A stretch of DNA of 64,000 nucleotides from WTGA01 sp965214055 (GTDB lineage Bacteria > Pseudomonadota > Gammaproteobacteria > Arenicellales > Poriferihabitantaceae): positions 496,001 to 560,000 of the forward strand of contig OZ243931.1 in the NCBI GenBank assembly GCA_965214055.1, in the 5' to 3' direction. The position numbers were made by a program, and so were the translations under genes. Below, in pieces: positions 1-8,776 of the stretch. Every line of letters begins with the position of its first letter. The stretch's first letter is position 1. The notes beneath the pieces are model-generated. The model was given only the letters and a program-made list of their open reading frames with translations, made no database searches and had not been told where the DNA came from.

Positions 1-2
1 AC

Positions 3-404
3 CAGGCCCAAAGTATCCCGGCTTTGGGTCAGGGGGTGTGGCTGTCCGTGACCTTTCCCGTGGACCCGGCCATCACCCTGTCCATGCTGCAGTATGTCAT
101 TGACGAAACCCCTCCCGAAGCCGATGGAGCTGCGGTGGCCGCAGCCACCGCGGTTCATGTCTACCATCTGCGCAAGGACCCGGCGAAACATGACGACCTG
201 TACGTGGATGTCATGCAAATGCTGACAACCGTCGGCCGAAGGCATGCCGATGTGCACGACCAGGCCGATTTCGACGCCTGGATTGTGCGCATGGAACTGG
301 ACAACCCGGAAAAATTCCTGGTCAGGCTTCGCAATGTGATTGATGTGCTGGTACAGGATGAATGGTGGTTTGACCGCGAGCAGGTGCAGTCCACGCTGCC
401 CTGA
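3..404 (+). CDS. hypothetical protein, C-terminal part (gene enters from the left edge)
   Basis: The frame is already open at the first complete codon and runs 133 codons to TGA at 402-404, so the gene almost certainly begins outside the window; a TTG at 24 is an in-frame alternative start but has no convincing ribosome-binding site. The visible part is mixed acidic and hydrophobic, with no signal peptide, membrane span or motif I recognise. It ends 20 bases before the Cas6-like gene on the same strand, so the two may be co-transcribed, and the missing upstream part is the best clue to what the Cas6-like protein works with. No function is assigned. Confidence 0.55.
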   Translation, partial: QAQSIPALGQGVWLSVTFPVDPAITLSMLQYVIDETPPEADGAAVAAATAVHVYHLRKDPAKHDDLYVDVMQMLTTVGRRHADVHDQADFDAWIVRMELDNPEKFLVRLRNVIDVLVQDEWWFDREQVQSTLP

Positions 405-424
405 AACCACCCCCACGGATCACC

Positions 425-1105
425 ATGCACTGGGCAGAAGACAAGCCTTCCGACGGCACCGCGGTTTCACACCGCCTCCAGGACCTGTCCTTTCGGATTC
501 GTGCCGCAACGCTGCCCCTGGATCACGCGAGTGCCCTGTCCGAAGCCGTGATTGAACAATTGCCCTGGCTCACCGACGAACCCGGGGCCGGCATTCATCC
601 CATCCACTATCCACAGTCCGGCAGCGGATGGACCCGGCAGGAGGATTCACCGGGAGAAATGTTCTTTGTCTCCAACCGGTCCCGCCTGAAATTGCGATTG
701 CCGATCCCCCGATTGGCGGAGGCCTCCTCACTTTCCGGGCAGGTGCTTGACCTGGACGGTCACCGGCTGACCGTGGGCAAATCCCGGTCATTCCCCCTGC
801 GCATGTCTGCGACCCTGTTCGCCCGGCGGGTAATTTTCGATGCCAGCGAGTCCGAAGACATTTTTGTGAACCGCATTGCCGGGGTGCTGGGCAAGGCAGG
901 CATCACCGCAAGAAAAATATTGTGCGGCCGGGACAGGCGGTTGTATCGCAACGCCGAACCCATCCCGGTCAGGAGTGTCCTGCTCGCCGACCTGGGGGCC
1001 GAAGACTCCATCAAACTGCAGGAAGCGGGACTGGGGCCCGGGAGACTATACGGTTGCGGATTGTTTCTCCCTCATAAAAGCATCACTTCCACCGGCATGG
1101 TGTGA
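425..1105 (+). CDS. cas6: Cas6/Cmx6-type CRISPR RNA endoribonuclease homologue (orphan in this window)
   Basis: A 226-residue protein of the RAMP-fold Cas6 group, closest in my recollection to the MYXAN/Cmx6 type. It begins like that family with an FRI...LPLDHA stretch (residues 23-35) and an LPWL at 46-49. It ends in the glycine-rich RNA-binding loop GLGPGRLYGCG (202-212) followed by LFLPHK. Family members cleave CRISPR repeat transcripts to make crRNA. The length is normal and the frame intact. No other cas gene, repeat-spacer array or adaptation gene is visible. The next gene, on the other strand, is metabolic. It may therefore act in trans on a distant array, belong to a system outside the left edge, or have another RNA-processing job. 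Family membership is confident, the role is not. Confidence 0.85.
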   Translation: MHWAEDKPSDGTAVSHRLQDLSFRIRAATLPLDHASALSEAVIEQLPWLTDEPGAGIHPIHYPQSGSGWTRQEDSPGEMFFVSNRSRLKLRLPIPRLAEASSLSGQVLDLDGHRLTVGKSRSFPLRMSATLFARRVIFDASESEDIFVNRIAGVLGKAGITARKILCGRDRRLYRNAEPIPVRSVLLADLGAEDSIKLQEAGLGPGRLYGCGLFLPHKSITSTGMV

Positions 1106-1142
1106 ACTGAAGACCGGACAGGACAGCCTACGGGCCGGTTCT

Positions 1143-2111
1143 TCAGGCCACCCGGTCCCGGGGTTCACTGCCTGCAAAAAAGGCATCGAGATTGTCCAGG
1201 GCCCGGAATCCCATGGCATCCCGTGTGTCGAGAGTCGCGCTGCCGATATGGGGCAGCATGAATATATTCTCATATCCTGAAAATGCCGGGTTACCCCCGG
1301 GTTCCGTGGCGAAACAGTCCAGCCCGGCTCCCGCTATCTTTCCGGAAGCCACGGCATCAAGCAACGCGGATTCCTCAATCAGGGCACCCCGTGCCGTGTT
1401 GACCACAATCGCACCGTCCGGCAATTTTGAAATCGTTTCGCGATTCAGGATTCCCGCGGTTTCCGGGGTGGCGGGGCAGTGCAACGAAAGAAACTGGGAC
1501 ACTCCCAGCAAGGAGTGGAGATTTTCATGGTAGATGGCATCCTGTTCCAGATCCCGGGCCAGGCGCGACCGATTGTGGTAGTGCACTTCCATTCCAAATC
1601 CCCTGGCGCGTTGTGCCATCACACGGCCGACCTTTCCCAGTCCAACGATTCCCAGACGCTTGCCGGTTACCTGGTGCCCAACCAGGAATGACGGACTCCA
1701 GTGCGACCATTTCCCGGTGCGAACCAGTCGGTCCCCTTCCACCGCCTTTCTCGCTACCCCAAGGAGCAGTAGCATGGCAATTTCCGCGGTGGCATCCGAC
1801 AGGACATCCGGGGTGTTGGTGACCACAATGCCCCGGTCCCGGAAAGCCTCCAGGTCGCAATGATCCACCCCGACAGAATGATTGGCAACGATCCGGGTGC
1901 GTTTTCCCATGCTGGACACGACCCCGGCATCAAAAATCTCCGAATGGCAGGGCAGGATGGCATCCACACGATGGCTCATGGCAATGATTTCCTCCGAAGA
2001 GTTCAGGGTATCTTCGGGATTCAGCAGGACTTCGTAATCCCGGGCCGCCCGGGCTTCCGTGTTGGGGGAGAGCCTGCGGGAAATCCACAGGACCGGTTTG
2101 CCCGACATCAT
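1143..2111 (-). CDS. D-isomer-specific 2-hydroxyacid dehydrogenase (glyoxylate/hydroxypyruvate reductase type)
   Basis: A 322-residue cytoplasmic NAD(P)-dependent oxidoreductase interconverting 2-hydroxyacids and 2-ketoacids. The Rossmann dinucleotide loop GLGKVG is at 157-162. The family's catalytic triad is visible: Arg241 in NTARG, Glu270 in ATEP and His288 in HIGSAT. Length is typical of GhrB/GyaR-like enzymes. It is the last gene of a minus-strand set: TRAP importer, amidase, small membrane protein, then this gene. This suggests it processes an imported or amidase-released hydroxy or keto acid; that is inference and the exact substrate cannot be read. The start is MM; either methionine could be used. 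Confidence 0.9.
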   Translation of the reverse strand: MMSGKPVLWISRRLSPNTEARAARDYEVLLNPEDTLNSSEEIIAMSHRVDAILPCHSEIFDAGVVSSMGKRTRIVANHSVGVDHCDLEAFRDRGIVVTNTPDVLSDATAEIAMLLLLGVARKAVEGDRLVRTGKWSHWSPSFLVGHQVTGKRLGIVGLGKVGRVMAQRARGFGMEVHYHNRSRLARDLEQDAIYHENLHSLLGVSQFLSLHCPATPETAGILNRETISKLPDGAIVVNTARGALIEESALLDAVASGKIAGAGLDCFATEPGGNPAFSGYENIFMLPHIGSATLDTRDAMGFRALDNLDAFFAGSEPRDRVA

Positions 2112-2168
2112 GAACCGGGGGGGCGGGGGCGTGATCGCAACAGGAAGGGACCCAATGGCCGGATCCCC

Positions 2169-2372
2169 CTATTTTTTATATTTTCGAACACATTCGTCCC
2201 AGAAATCATACACCACCATGGCCAGGACCACGACGACAATAACGAAAAATGGCAGTCCCCCGAAAAAGCCGGCGAATCCGGTGGAGATACTGTGGGACAG
2301 GCCCACCACAAACATCGATACCAGTGCTACACCAATCAATCCTGTGATGAGTTTTGCCAGGCCAGAGATCAT
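2169..2372 (-). CDS. small membrane protein, unknown function
   Basis: A 67-residue protein with two hydrophobic segments (about 5-28 and 40-57) and a charged, lysine-ending tail (DFWDECVRKYKK). It sits in the minus-strand operon, 15 bases after the amidase stop and 57 bases before the dehydrogenase start, which argues for a real gene. I do not recognise a family. It could be an accessory subunit of the neighbouring TRAP transporter or an unrelated small inner-membrane protein. Confidence 0.6.
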   Translation of the reverse strand: MISGLAKLITGLIGVALVSMFVVGLSHSISTGFAGFFGGLPFFVIVVVVLAMVVYDFWDECVRKYKK

Positions 2373-2387
2373 CGTTTACGTCCCGTT

Positions 2388-3764
2388 TCAGGTTTCGGTT
2401 GAGTATACCGGTTCTTCATCCATTTCGCTTTGCAGGGACTCCAGCAGCCATCTCGCTGTCCGAAACAGGCGGTCATCCTCGGTTTCGCCTCCGACAAGCT
2501 GAACTCCCATGGGCAGACCCTGGTTGCCCGTCAGCAATGGCAGCGACAGGCATGGCAACCCGCACAACGTCCAGATTGTGCAGCAGATGGGGTCTCCGGT
2601 TCCTTCCCCAAACCGGGGGGCCTCTCCGGTTGCAGACGGGGTCAATATGGCATCGTAGTCATTGAAAAACTGTCGAAACCACGGTATGGCCGCCTCCCGG
2701 GTCTCCAGGGCTTCGCGGTACTGGTCATCGGAAATCCTACCGGCAATCTTCATGGAGGCCTTGAGGGTATCACTGACCTGATCGCCATGATGCACTCTTT
2801 CGTCATGCAGGCAGCGATACAGCTCATACCCGTAGATGACCCGGTGGCATTCGATCAATACCGCAAACGACCGGGGAGCGGGAATGGTTTCAATCTGCCC
2901 CCCCAGCGCCTGGATGACTTCCCGGCATCCCGCTGCACAATCCTCGGCGTATCGGTTGGCATACGGCAGATCGATCCATACAAAATTGGGCTCAACGGGC
3001 ACCTCGGACCAATAGCCCTGGAGGTTTCCGGGACGGGGAGCGAGGTACGTCGCGTCATCGTTCGCATCGTATCCTCCAAGGACATCACACAGGAGTGCCG
3101 CGTCCTCCGGATTCCGGGCAAACAGGCCCAGCTGGTCCAGGGTGGAAGAGGTCTGAAACACGCCCCGCCTGGAAAGAATCCCGCGGCTGGGCTTGAACCC
3201 GTACACGCCGCAATACGACGCGGGCCGGATCACGGAACCATTGGTCTGGCTGCCAATGGCCAGGGGAACATGCCCGGCGGCCACCGCGGCAGCGGACCCG
3301 CTGGAAGACCCGCCCGGGCTGAACTGACTGTTGTAAGGATTCCGCGTGGCCCCGGCCTGCATGTAGGCAAACTCGGTGGTCACGGTCTTGCCGAGAATCA
3401 CCGCACCGGCTTCCCGCAGCTTTTCAACCACTGCACAATCGGCCCCGGGCTGCCTGCCCCGGTACACCGGTGAACCACATTCAGTGGGATAAAAGACGGT
3501 ATCGAAGATGTCCTTGACGCCGACGGGTATTCCGTGAAGCCTGCCCAGCGGTTTGCCCCGGCGGCGCAGGTCATCCATCGCCCTGGCCTGCTCCAGGGCA
3601 CACTCCGGGTCCAGATGGGCCCAGGCCCGGATTTCAGGTTCGGTGGCATCAATCCGGTTGAGGCAATTTTCAACCAGCTTCTCCGAGTACAGGGAACCTT
3701 CGCAAATCGCCCGAACACACTGCCGGACCCCATTGGGTTCGTTTCCCGCAGCTTTACTCATCAC
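2388..3764 (-). CDS. amidase (amidase-signature family)
   Basis: A 458-residue amidase-signature hydrolase that cleaves carboxamides to acid plus ammonia. The Ser-cisSer-Lys triad is complete: Lys84 in VGVKD, cis-Ser153 in the GGSSSGSAA signature and nucleophile Ser177 in TNGSVIRPA. The GVYGFKPSRG stretch that follows is also characteristic. The family includes GatA, but no gatB or gatC is nearby and the context is catabolic, so a stand-alone amidase is more likely. It starts 12 bases after dctM on the minus strand, so it is likely translated from the same message and may act on the TRAP substrate or a derivative. Substrate unknown. Confidence 0.9.
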   Translation of the reverse strand: MMSKAAGNEPNGVRQCVRAICEGSLYSEKLVENCLNRIDATEPEIRAWAHLDPECALEQARAMDDLRRRGKPLGRLHGIPVGVKDIFDTVFYPTECGSPVYRGRQPGADCAVVEKLREAGAVILGKTVTTEFAYMQAGATRNPYNSQFSPGGSSSGSAAAVAAGHVPLAIGSQTNGSVIRPASYCGVYGFKPSRGILSRRGVFQTSSTLDQLGLFARNPEDAALLCDVLGGYDANDDATYLAPRPGNLQGYWSEVPVEPNFVWIDLPYANRYAEDCAAGCREVIQALGGQIETIPAPRSFAVLIECHRVIYGYELYRCLHDERVHHGDQVSDTLKASMKIAGRISDDQYREALETREAAIPWFRQFFNDYDAILTPSATGEAPRFGEGTGDPICCTIWTLCGLPCLSLPLLTGNQGLPMGVQLVGGETEDDRLFRTARWLLESLQSEMDEEPVYSTET

Positions 3765-3776
3765 GCATCCACCGGA

Positions 3777-5144
3777 TCAGGGGATGTACGGTCCAAACAG
3801 GTAATCCGGAAACCACAGGGCAATTTCAGGAAACATGTACATCAGAAACATGCAGAAGATCACGATGGACAGGTAGGGCATGATGCCCTTGAATATCTGC
3901 ATCAGCTCGATCTGGTTCTTGAGCACTCCCTTGAGATAGTAGGCCGACATCGCCATGGGCGGGGTCAGGAAAGAGGTCTGCAGATTCAGCGCCACCAGCA
4001 TGGCAAAGAAATAGGGATTGACGCCGAATGTATCCAGCATGGGCAGGAAAATGGGCACAAAAATGATCAGGATTTCTGACCACTCCAGGGGCCATCCCAG
4101 CAGGAAGATGATGAGCTGGACCATGATCAGGAACTGCCACGGCTTCAGCTCGAGTGCGAGCACCCAGTGTTCGATGACATCATGGCCACCGAGGTATGAG
4201 AATACCGAAGCAAATGTCCAGGAACCCACAAACATCCAGCACACCATGGCGGTGGCTTTTGCGGTAAGAAAAACCGACTCCTTGACCTTGATCCAGGTCA
4301 GGGACCGGTACAGCACAGCCAGCACCAGGCCTCCCAGCGCTCCCATTGCGGCTGCCTCTGCAGGCGTCGCAAGCCCACCCAGAATAGAACCGAGAACCAG
4401 CATGATCAGCACCGTCAGGGGGACAAATGACGTCAGCAACTGGAGATAAACTTCGCTGGGCCGGATACGGTCGTCCATCACCGGCTTGGGGGCAATCCCC
4501 GGATTGAGCATAACCCGGCCAATCACGTAGACGATATACAGCGATGCCAGCAGGAGTCCCGGAAACACCGCCGCCGCATACAATCGCAGGGGAGACAGCT
4601 CCGCAATGGCCGCATAGACGATGAGCATGATGGAGGGTGGAATGAGAATTCCAAGGGTGCCCCCGGCACAGATCACCCCGGCACTGAAATCCTTTCGGTA
4701 GTGGGCCTTCGCCATGGCCGGGAACGCCAGCAGTCCCATCAGGGTCACCACGGCTCCGACAATCCCGCTTGCCGTGGAAAATACCGCACACGTGATCAGG
4801 GCGGCAATGGCCATGGAACCCGGCAGGTTCCTGGCAGCCAGCTGCAGCGATGAGAACAGGCGATTGACGATATTTGCCCGCTCCACCACATACCCCATGA
4901 ACAGAAACAGGGGGATCGCCACCAGCGTATCATTCTCCATCACCGAGTAGGTGTTCTGGTTCAGGAGATAGAATATCTGGTTGTTGAAGGCATCGGCAAT
5001 GACTTCAATGGACCCGGCCTGATGATAAGCATAATATCCGAAACCCACCCCCATGGCGATCAACGTGAAAGCGATGGGGAAGCCAAGCAGTACCAGGACG
5101 ATAAAAAGTCCAAGCATCAAAATGGCAATTTCCGGATTGGTCAT
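3777..5144 (-). CDS. dctM: TRAP transporter large permease subunit (DctM)
   Basis: A 455-residue, very hydrophobic protein with about a dozen membrane spans. It is the ion-coupled large transmembrane subunit of a tripartite ATP-independent periplasmic (TRAP) importer, driving uptake of an organic acid with sodium or protons. Family signs include the N-terminal GFPIAFTL span, a GGTLGILIPPS motif around residues 155-165 and the FLTPP stretch near the C terminus. It lies 51 bases after dctQ and 12 before the amidase, in the same direction. Length and gene order are normal for DctPQM systems. Confidence 0.93.
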   Translation of the reverse strand: MTNPEIAILMLGLFIVLVLLGFPIAFTLIAMGVGFGYYAYHQAGSIEVIADAFNNQIFYLLNQNTYSVMENDTLVAIPLFLFMGYVVERANIVNRLFSSLQLAARNLPGSMAIAALITCAVFSTASGIVGAVVTLMGLLAFPAMAKAHYRKDFSAGVICAGGTLGILIPPSIMLIVYAAIAELSPLRLYAAAVFPGLLLASLYIVYVIGRVMLNPGIAPKPVMDDRIRPSEVYLQLLTSFVPLTVLIMLVLGSILGGLATPAEAAAMGALGGLVLAVLYRSLTWIKVKESVFLTAKATAMVCWMFVGSWTFASVFSYLGGHDVIEHWVLALELKPWQFLIMVQLIIFLLGWPLEWSEILIIFVPIFLPMLDTFGVNPYFFAMLVALNLQTSFLTPPMAMSAYYLKGVLKNQIELMQIFKGIMPYLSIVIFCMFLMYMFPEIALWFPDYLFGPYIP

Positions 5145-5195
5145 CGTTCGGAAAGTTCAGGGTATGAAGGAGACAGGGAGGCGGAAATCGGCGGG

Positions 5196-5774
5196 CTAGC
5201 TCCGGAGGGAATCCGTGGTCGTTCCTGCCATAAGGGCCTGTTCGGTCTCTTTCACGTCCTCCAGTCTCTCCATCCACTGGCCGGACCGCATTGCCAGCCA
5301 GGACCGCAGAAGTTCCGCGATTCCCTGGATGATCAGCAATGCCCCCGCAAAGGGGATCAATGTCTTGAAGAAATACACCTGGATTCGTGCCGGGCTGTTC
5401 CAGCTCACTTCCTTGTAACGCCAGGAATCCGCTGCAATTTCAGCGCCAAACCAGAACAATGCCAGCATTCCGGGGAAAAAGAAGAGCAGATAAAGAACAA
5501 AATCGATGGATGCCTGCACCCTGACCGGAAACAGGCGATACAGGACATCCCCCCGGACATGGGTGTCCTGGGCCAATGCGTAGGGACCCGCCATCAGAAA
5601 CAGGCCGCCGTACATCTGCACCATCATGTCGAAAGCCCAGACCGTAGGAGCGTTCAGCACATATCGGACAAACACCTCATAGGAAACAGAGAAAGTCAGG
5701 ATCAGGATACACCAGCCAAAAGCCCGTCCCACCCAGATACTCAGGCTTTCGATGATATATATGAGCTTGGTCAA
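5196..5774 (-). CDS. dctQ: TRAP transporter small permease subunit (DctQ)
   Basis: A 192-residue inner-membrane protein with four predicted spans, matching the DctQ small subunit that pairs with DctM. The family-type LxxSVSYEVFVRY stretch is at about residues 26-38. It follows dctP by 91 bases that contain a terminator-like hairpin and precedes dctM by 51. The position between binding protein and large permease, together with size and topology, makes the assignment firm. Confidence 0.88.
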   Translation of the reverse strand: MTKLIYIIESLSIWVGRAFGWCILILTFSVSYEVFVRYVLNAPTVWAFDMMVQMYGGLFLMAGPYALAQDTHVRGDVLYRLFPVRVQASIDFVLYLLFFFPGMLALFWFGAEIAADSWRYKEVSWNSPARIQVYFFKTLIPFAGALLIIQGIAELLRSWLAMRSGQWMERLEDVKETEQALMAGTTTDSLRS

Positions 5775-5795
5775 AGTGACTTTCCCTGGTTGCCG

Positions 5796-5827
5796 GAAAA
5801 AACAAAGCGGGGGCCGAAACGGCCCCC
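5796..5827 (-). terminator. intrinsic terminator/attenuator between dctP and dctQ
   Basis: Read on the minus strand, a perfect 8-bp G+C stem (GGGGGCCG / CGGCCCCC, arms 5820-5827 and 5809-5816) closes a three-base loop and is followed by GCTTTGTTTTTTCC, a standard rho-independent layout. It lies just after dctP and before dctQ. It would make the binding protein more abundant than the permeases, as is common for such systems. Confidence 0.8.
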
Positions 5828-5865
5828 TTACGCAACAAATTGTAAACGACTACCCGATGACGGAA

Positions 5866-6972
5866 TCAGCCAAAATGATGGCTGTACGCCAACTTGTAAT
5901 CGGGCTGGTTCAAATTCAGATAGTTCATGACGGTTTTCGCATAGGCTTTCTGGGACTCAATGACCTTGGCAAAGAACTCGTCTCCTTCAGACATGCGGTT
6001 AACGACGGTATCCCAGGCCTTGAGTTGCTCCGCCATGACCGAATCCGGGGTACGGTAAACGTTGACGCCCTGCTCAGTGGCCAGGGTCACCAGGTCATCC
6101 GCATACCGCTGGGTGTTGTGCCAATAGAAATTGGAGTTTTCGGCTTCGGAGGCATATTTCAGGATCGCTTTCAGTTCATCAGAAAGCCCATCGTATTTCT
6201 CCTTGTTGAAGGTTACCTCAAAGAATTCCTGGGACTGATGGAAACTGGCAAGATGATAATGTTTGGAGACATCCTGCATACCGAAATCGCGGTCCGAGGT
6301 GGGATTGTTGAATTCCGCCGCATCAATCAGGCCGGATTTCATGGCTGGCTGGATTTCACCCCCGGGAAGCTGTACCACGGACATGCCCATTTCAAGCAGG
6401 ACATCTGCAGCCAGCCCAACGGTACGATACTTCAGCCCCACCATCTGGCTGGCATCCTTGATCTCCTCTTTGAACCAGCCCAGTGGCTGGGCGGGCATTG
6501 GGCTGTTGAAGAAACTGACCAGATTCAGGCCAAGCTTTCCCATCAATTCATCAAACAGTTCCTGTCCACCGCCATAGTGCACCCATCCGAGCACTTCCTG
6601 GCTCGACCAGCCGAAACATGGCCCGGTACCAAACAGCGACGCCACCGGCGACTTGGAATACCAGTACGCCGGAACGTAATGGGCTGCGTCCAGAACGCCT
6701 CGATGGACCGCATCCTGCATCTGGCTGGTTTTGACCACCGAGTTCACGGGTAGCAATTCGATCTGCAGTGCATCCCCGGCCATGGCATTGACCCGGTCCA
6801 CATAGGATTTGGCGTTTTCAAGAAAAATACCACCTCCCCAGGCTGCCTGCATTTTCAGGGTAACGGGTTCGGCTTTGACGATTGATGGCGCGACCAGGGC
6901 GCCCGCTGCAGTCGCGGTTGCAGCCACTGCGGATCCTTTTAAAAACTTACGCCTGGAGTTTGTTTCTGACAT
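5866..6972 (-). CDS. dctP: TRAP transporter substrate-binding protein (DctP), Tat-exported
   Basis: The periplasmic solute receptor of the TRAP system. I start it at the ATG whose complement ends at 6972, giving 368 residues, because AGGAGA sits seven bases upstream there; an in-frame ATG 10 codons earlier has no such site. A twin-arginine signal (RRKFLKG, residues 7-13) and an Ala-rich stretch ending in VKAEP indicate folded export. The mature start LKMQAAWGGG and a later LFGTGPCFGWSSQE resemble the keto/hydroxy-acid (TakP-like) branch, which would fit the downstream 2-hydroxyacid dehydrogenase. The substrate is inference. Confidence 0.9.
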   Translation of the reverse strand: MSETNSRRKFLKGSAVAATATAAGALVAPSIVKAEPVTLKMQAAWGGGIFLENAKSYVDRVNAMAGDALQIELLPVNSVVKTSQMQDAVHRGVLDAAHYVPAYWYSKSPVASLFGTGPCFGWSSQEVLGWVHYGGGQELFDELMGKLGLNLVSFFNSPMPAQPLGWFKEEIKDASQMVGLKYRTVGLAADVLLEMGMSVVQLPGGEIQPAMKSGLIDAAEFNNPTSDRDFGMQDVSKHYHLASFHQSQEFFEVTFNKEKYDGLSDELKAILKYASEAENSNFYWHNTQRYADDLVTLATEQGVNVYRTPDSVMAEQLKAWDTVVNRMSEGDEFFAKVIESQKAYAKTVMNYLNLNQPDYKLAYSHHFG

Positions 6973-7002
6973 TGGGATTCTCCTGTACTTGTTTGTCGAC
7001 AA

Positions 7003-7574
7003 CTAAAATTAAATGGCAGGATAACATGGAGTTTCCTGCAATAAGGATTATTGATTGAAACAATAATGAGTGGATAATACTGTATGCCAACGTGACGGGC
7101 AACCAACGCGAACAGAAAGGGGCTGTTTTGGGTTGGCAAGATCGTATCGCGATCAATGGATTTGTTCCAGACTGAACTTCACCGACCAATTCGAGTGAGA
7201 TCCGTTTTCCCCCAATGGATTGGGACGGATCCAGGGCGTACGGAAATGCGAAGCTTGGGACCGGGGTTGGGATTGACATGGAGCAGTTCAAAGGCCCGCC
7301 GCTGTAACGGCGTGGTCTCGGCAACCAGGGTCAACGGCCGGTTCGGGTGGGTGGGCATCACCACCTCGTTCAGGCTCATTGCGGGATTGGAAAATACTGA
7401 TTCCCATCCAGGGCGTTTCCCTGGCCGTGATCCAGCATCGAAAGGCGGGTTGTTTCCATCCACCATACGGTGGCAGTACAAGGACAGGATGGCAAATCAT
7501 ACCCCTATCGAGATATCGGGAATGCGGGAGGAGAATGCTAGAATTTTCCATATTAATACGGCAGGGAATTTTCC
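7003..7574. other. gene-poor interval upstream of dctP
   Basis: About 570 bases without a convincing gene. The first 80 bases are A+T-rich and probably hold the dctP promoter on the minus strand, but I cannot fix its elements. Frames of about 100 codons occur on both strands (for example minus 7179-7481) without a ribosome-binding site or a recognisable family. Confidence 0.4.
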
Positions 7575-7778
7575 ATGGGTGAAAAACAAAAACTGATTGC
7601 TGAACTGCTGGAAATGCAGCGCAGGTTTATCGAACACGAGCGCAGGCATGGACTGGACCAGGAAGGATACTGGATCGGGGACCAGGACCATCCCCTGTAC
7701 AATTATCAGGCAGTCTACACGGAAAAAGCCAATCGCCTGGTGGAACTGGCCCATGAAGACAAGGGTTCCCGCCGCTAA
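7575..7778 (+). CDS. small hypothetical protein (67 aa)
   Basis: A 67-residue soluble, highly charged protein: a helical N-terminal part (LIAELLEMQRRFIEHERRH) and an aromatic middle (GYWIGDQDHPLYNYQ). It has no signal peptide or membrane span. It lies 53 bases upstream of another unknown gene on the same strand, inside a cluster of small genes leading to the DsrC-like protein. The regular helix and coherent composition favour a real gene, but I recognise no family and assign no function. Confidence 0.6.
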   Translation: MGEKQKLIAELLEMQRRFIEHERRHGLDQEGYWIGDQDHPLYNYQAVYTEKANRLVELAHEDKGSRR

Positions 7779-7831
7779 CCCCGACCCAACGGAATCCGGT
7801 CCCTGAAATCCGGAAATCCTGATTTTCCGGG

Positions 7832-8410
7832 ATGCGTATTCGCAACAAATGGCGGACGGACCGACCACGGTCCGTGGAAGACCAGGCCTCGGCAGTGGCC
7901 TATATCATCTGGCAAATCGGACTGGCCTATTGCAAAAACCTGCACCAGGAGGAATTTGAGTATGACTCCGACGAACAGCGGGTGGGGGTCATCCGGGAGT
8001 ACCTGATTTACCTTTGCCATGCCACAGACCGGCTGGCCTATGACCGACTTGGTGAAAACCAGCGCCTGGAAATTCTGCCCCCCCTGGTTCATCAGGTTGC
8101 CCGCCACTACCAGAGGAATACCGAAGAGGTGCTCGGACCGGGCAATTACCGGACAGATTTTATCGCTCTCGCGAACCGGCGATTTGCGAGCTATTCAACC
8201 GGAGCGTTCGAGGAGGAGTTGCCTGGCTACTCGGCCCGGCGGTTGCTGGGAAACACCATCCAGGAAATAATGGGAATGTCCCAGCAAAACAAATGGGTCG
8301 TGCAGCAGGTGATTGACATCGATGCACCGGAAGCGGCTGAACTCCTGTTGAAAAGTGTCCAGAAATTACTGGTTCCGATGGAACAGACGGTCAGCCCAAA
8401 GACTTCATAA
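7832..8410 (+). CDS. conserved-looking hypothetical protein (192 aa)
   Basis: A 192-residue soluble, mostly helical protein with basic and acidic stretches, no signal peptide and no motif I can name. The N-terminal part has an EDQASAVAYIIWQIG helix; the middle is rich in Arg/Tyr (YLCHATDRLAYDRLGENQR). Codon use matches the flanking core genes and the frame is long, so it is very likely real. It follows the 67-residue gene by 53 bases and may share its transcript. Function unknown. Confidence 0.7.
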   Translation: MRIRNKWRTDRPRSVEDQASAVAYIIWQIGLAYCKNLHQEEFEYDSDEQRVGVIREYLIYLCHATDRLAYDRLGENQRLEILPPLVHQVARHYQRNTEEVLGPGNYRTDFIALANRRFASYSTGAFEEELPGYSARRLLGNTIQEIMGMSQQNKWVVQQVIDIDAPEAAELLLKSVQKLLVPMEQTVSPKTS

Positions 8411-8572
8411 TCCCAGGGGACCTCTCTTTTCCATCATGCAGAAGACCCGCCATGCCCCCAATTCCACCGCTTCGTCATTGAAAACACCCTCTTTCGAAAA
8501 TCCGCCGCCGGGGCGCATAACCAGCACTTCGCAACGATTACCGGCAACGACGGATTAAAGATTCCGGGTTGG

Positions 8573-8776
8573 TCAGGCCTTGCCCGCACCGCCTGCCTGG
8601 AACTTCGGAGCATTGGCCGTGTTCTGGTTGCCGCCGTCCTCATACCCCGCCTGGTAGGCTTCCGTCAAACGCTGTTCTTCCCGCAACGGGTTGCCGAGGT
8701 AGCCGCCAATCCAGCCCTGGATGTACTCACGGTCTGCGCCCATTTTTTCCAGTTGATCAATCGTTTCGTAATACAT
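8573..8776 (-). CDS. small hypothetical protein (67 aa), possibly of a sulfur-oxidiser-associated family
   Basis: A 67-residue protein beginning MYYETIDQLEKMG, with a central GWIGGYLGNPLREEQRLTEA stretch and a Gly/Ala-rich tail. The pattern YETID..MG.DREYI.GW.GGYL.NP.REEQR..EAY.AGYEDG recalls short proteins of sulfur-globule oxidisers (the Alvin_2107-like group), from memory and unverified. It is divergent from the DsrC-like gene that starts 258 bases away, which fits a sulfur-related role. No classical Shine-Dalgarno sequence lies at the usual spacing. Confidence 0.6.
   Translation of the reverse strand: MYYETIDQLEKMGADREYIQGWIGGYLGNPLREEQRLTEAYQAGYEDGGNQNTANAPKFQAGGAGKA

Noticed and set aside
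2388..3764. The amidase as GatA of the tRNA amidotransferase
   Set aside because: gatB and gatC are absent nearby and the gene sits in a TRAP-uptake operon, so a stand-alone amidase is the better call.
7179..7481. A 100-codon minus-strand frame containing PLQRRAFELLHV
   Set aside because: That stretch hints at the C terminus of some IS transposases, but it has no start signal, partner motif or repeats, so I could not support it.
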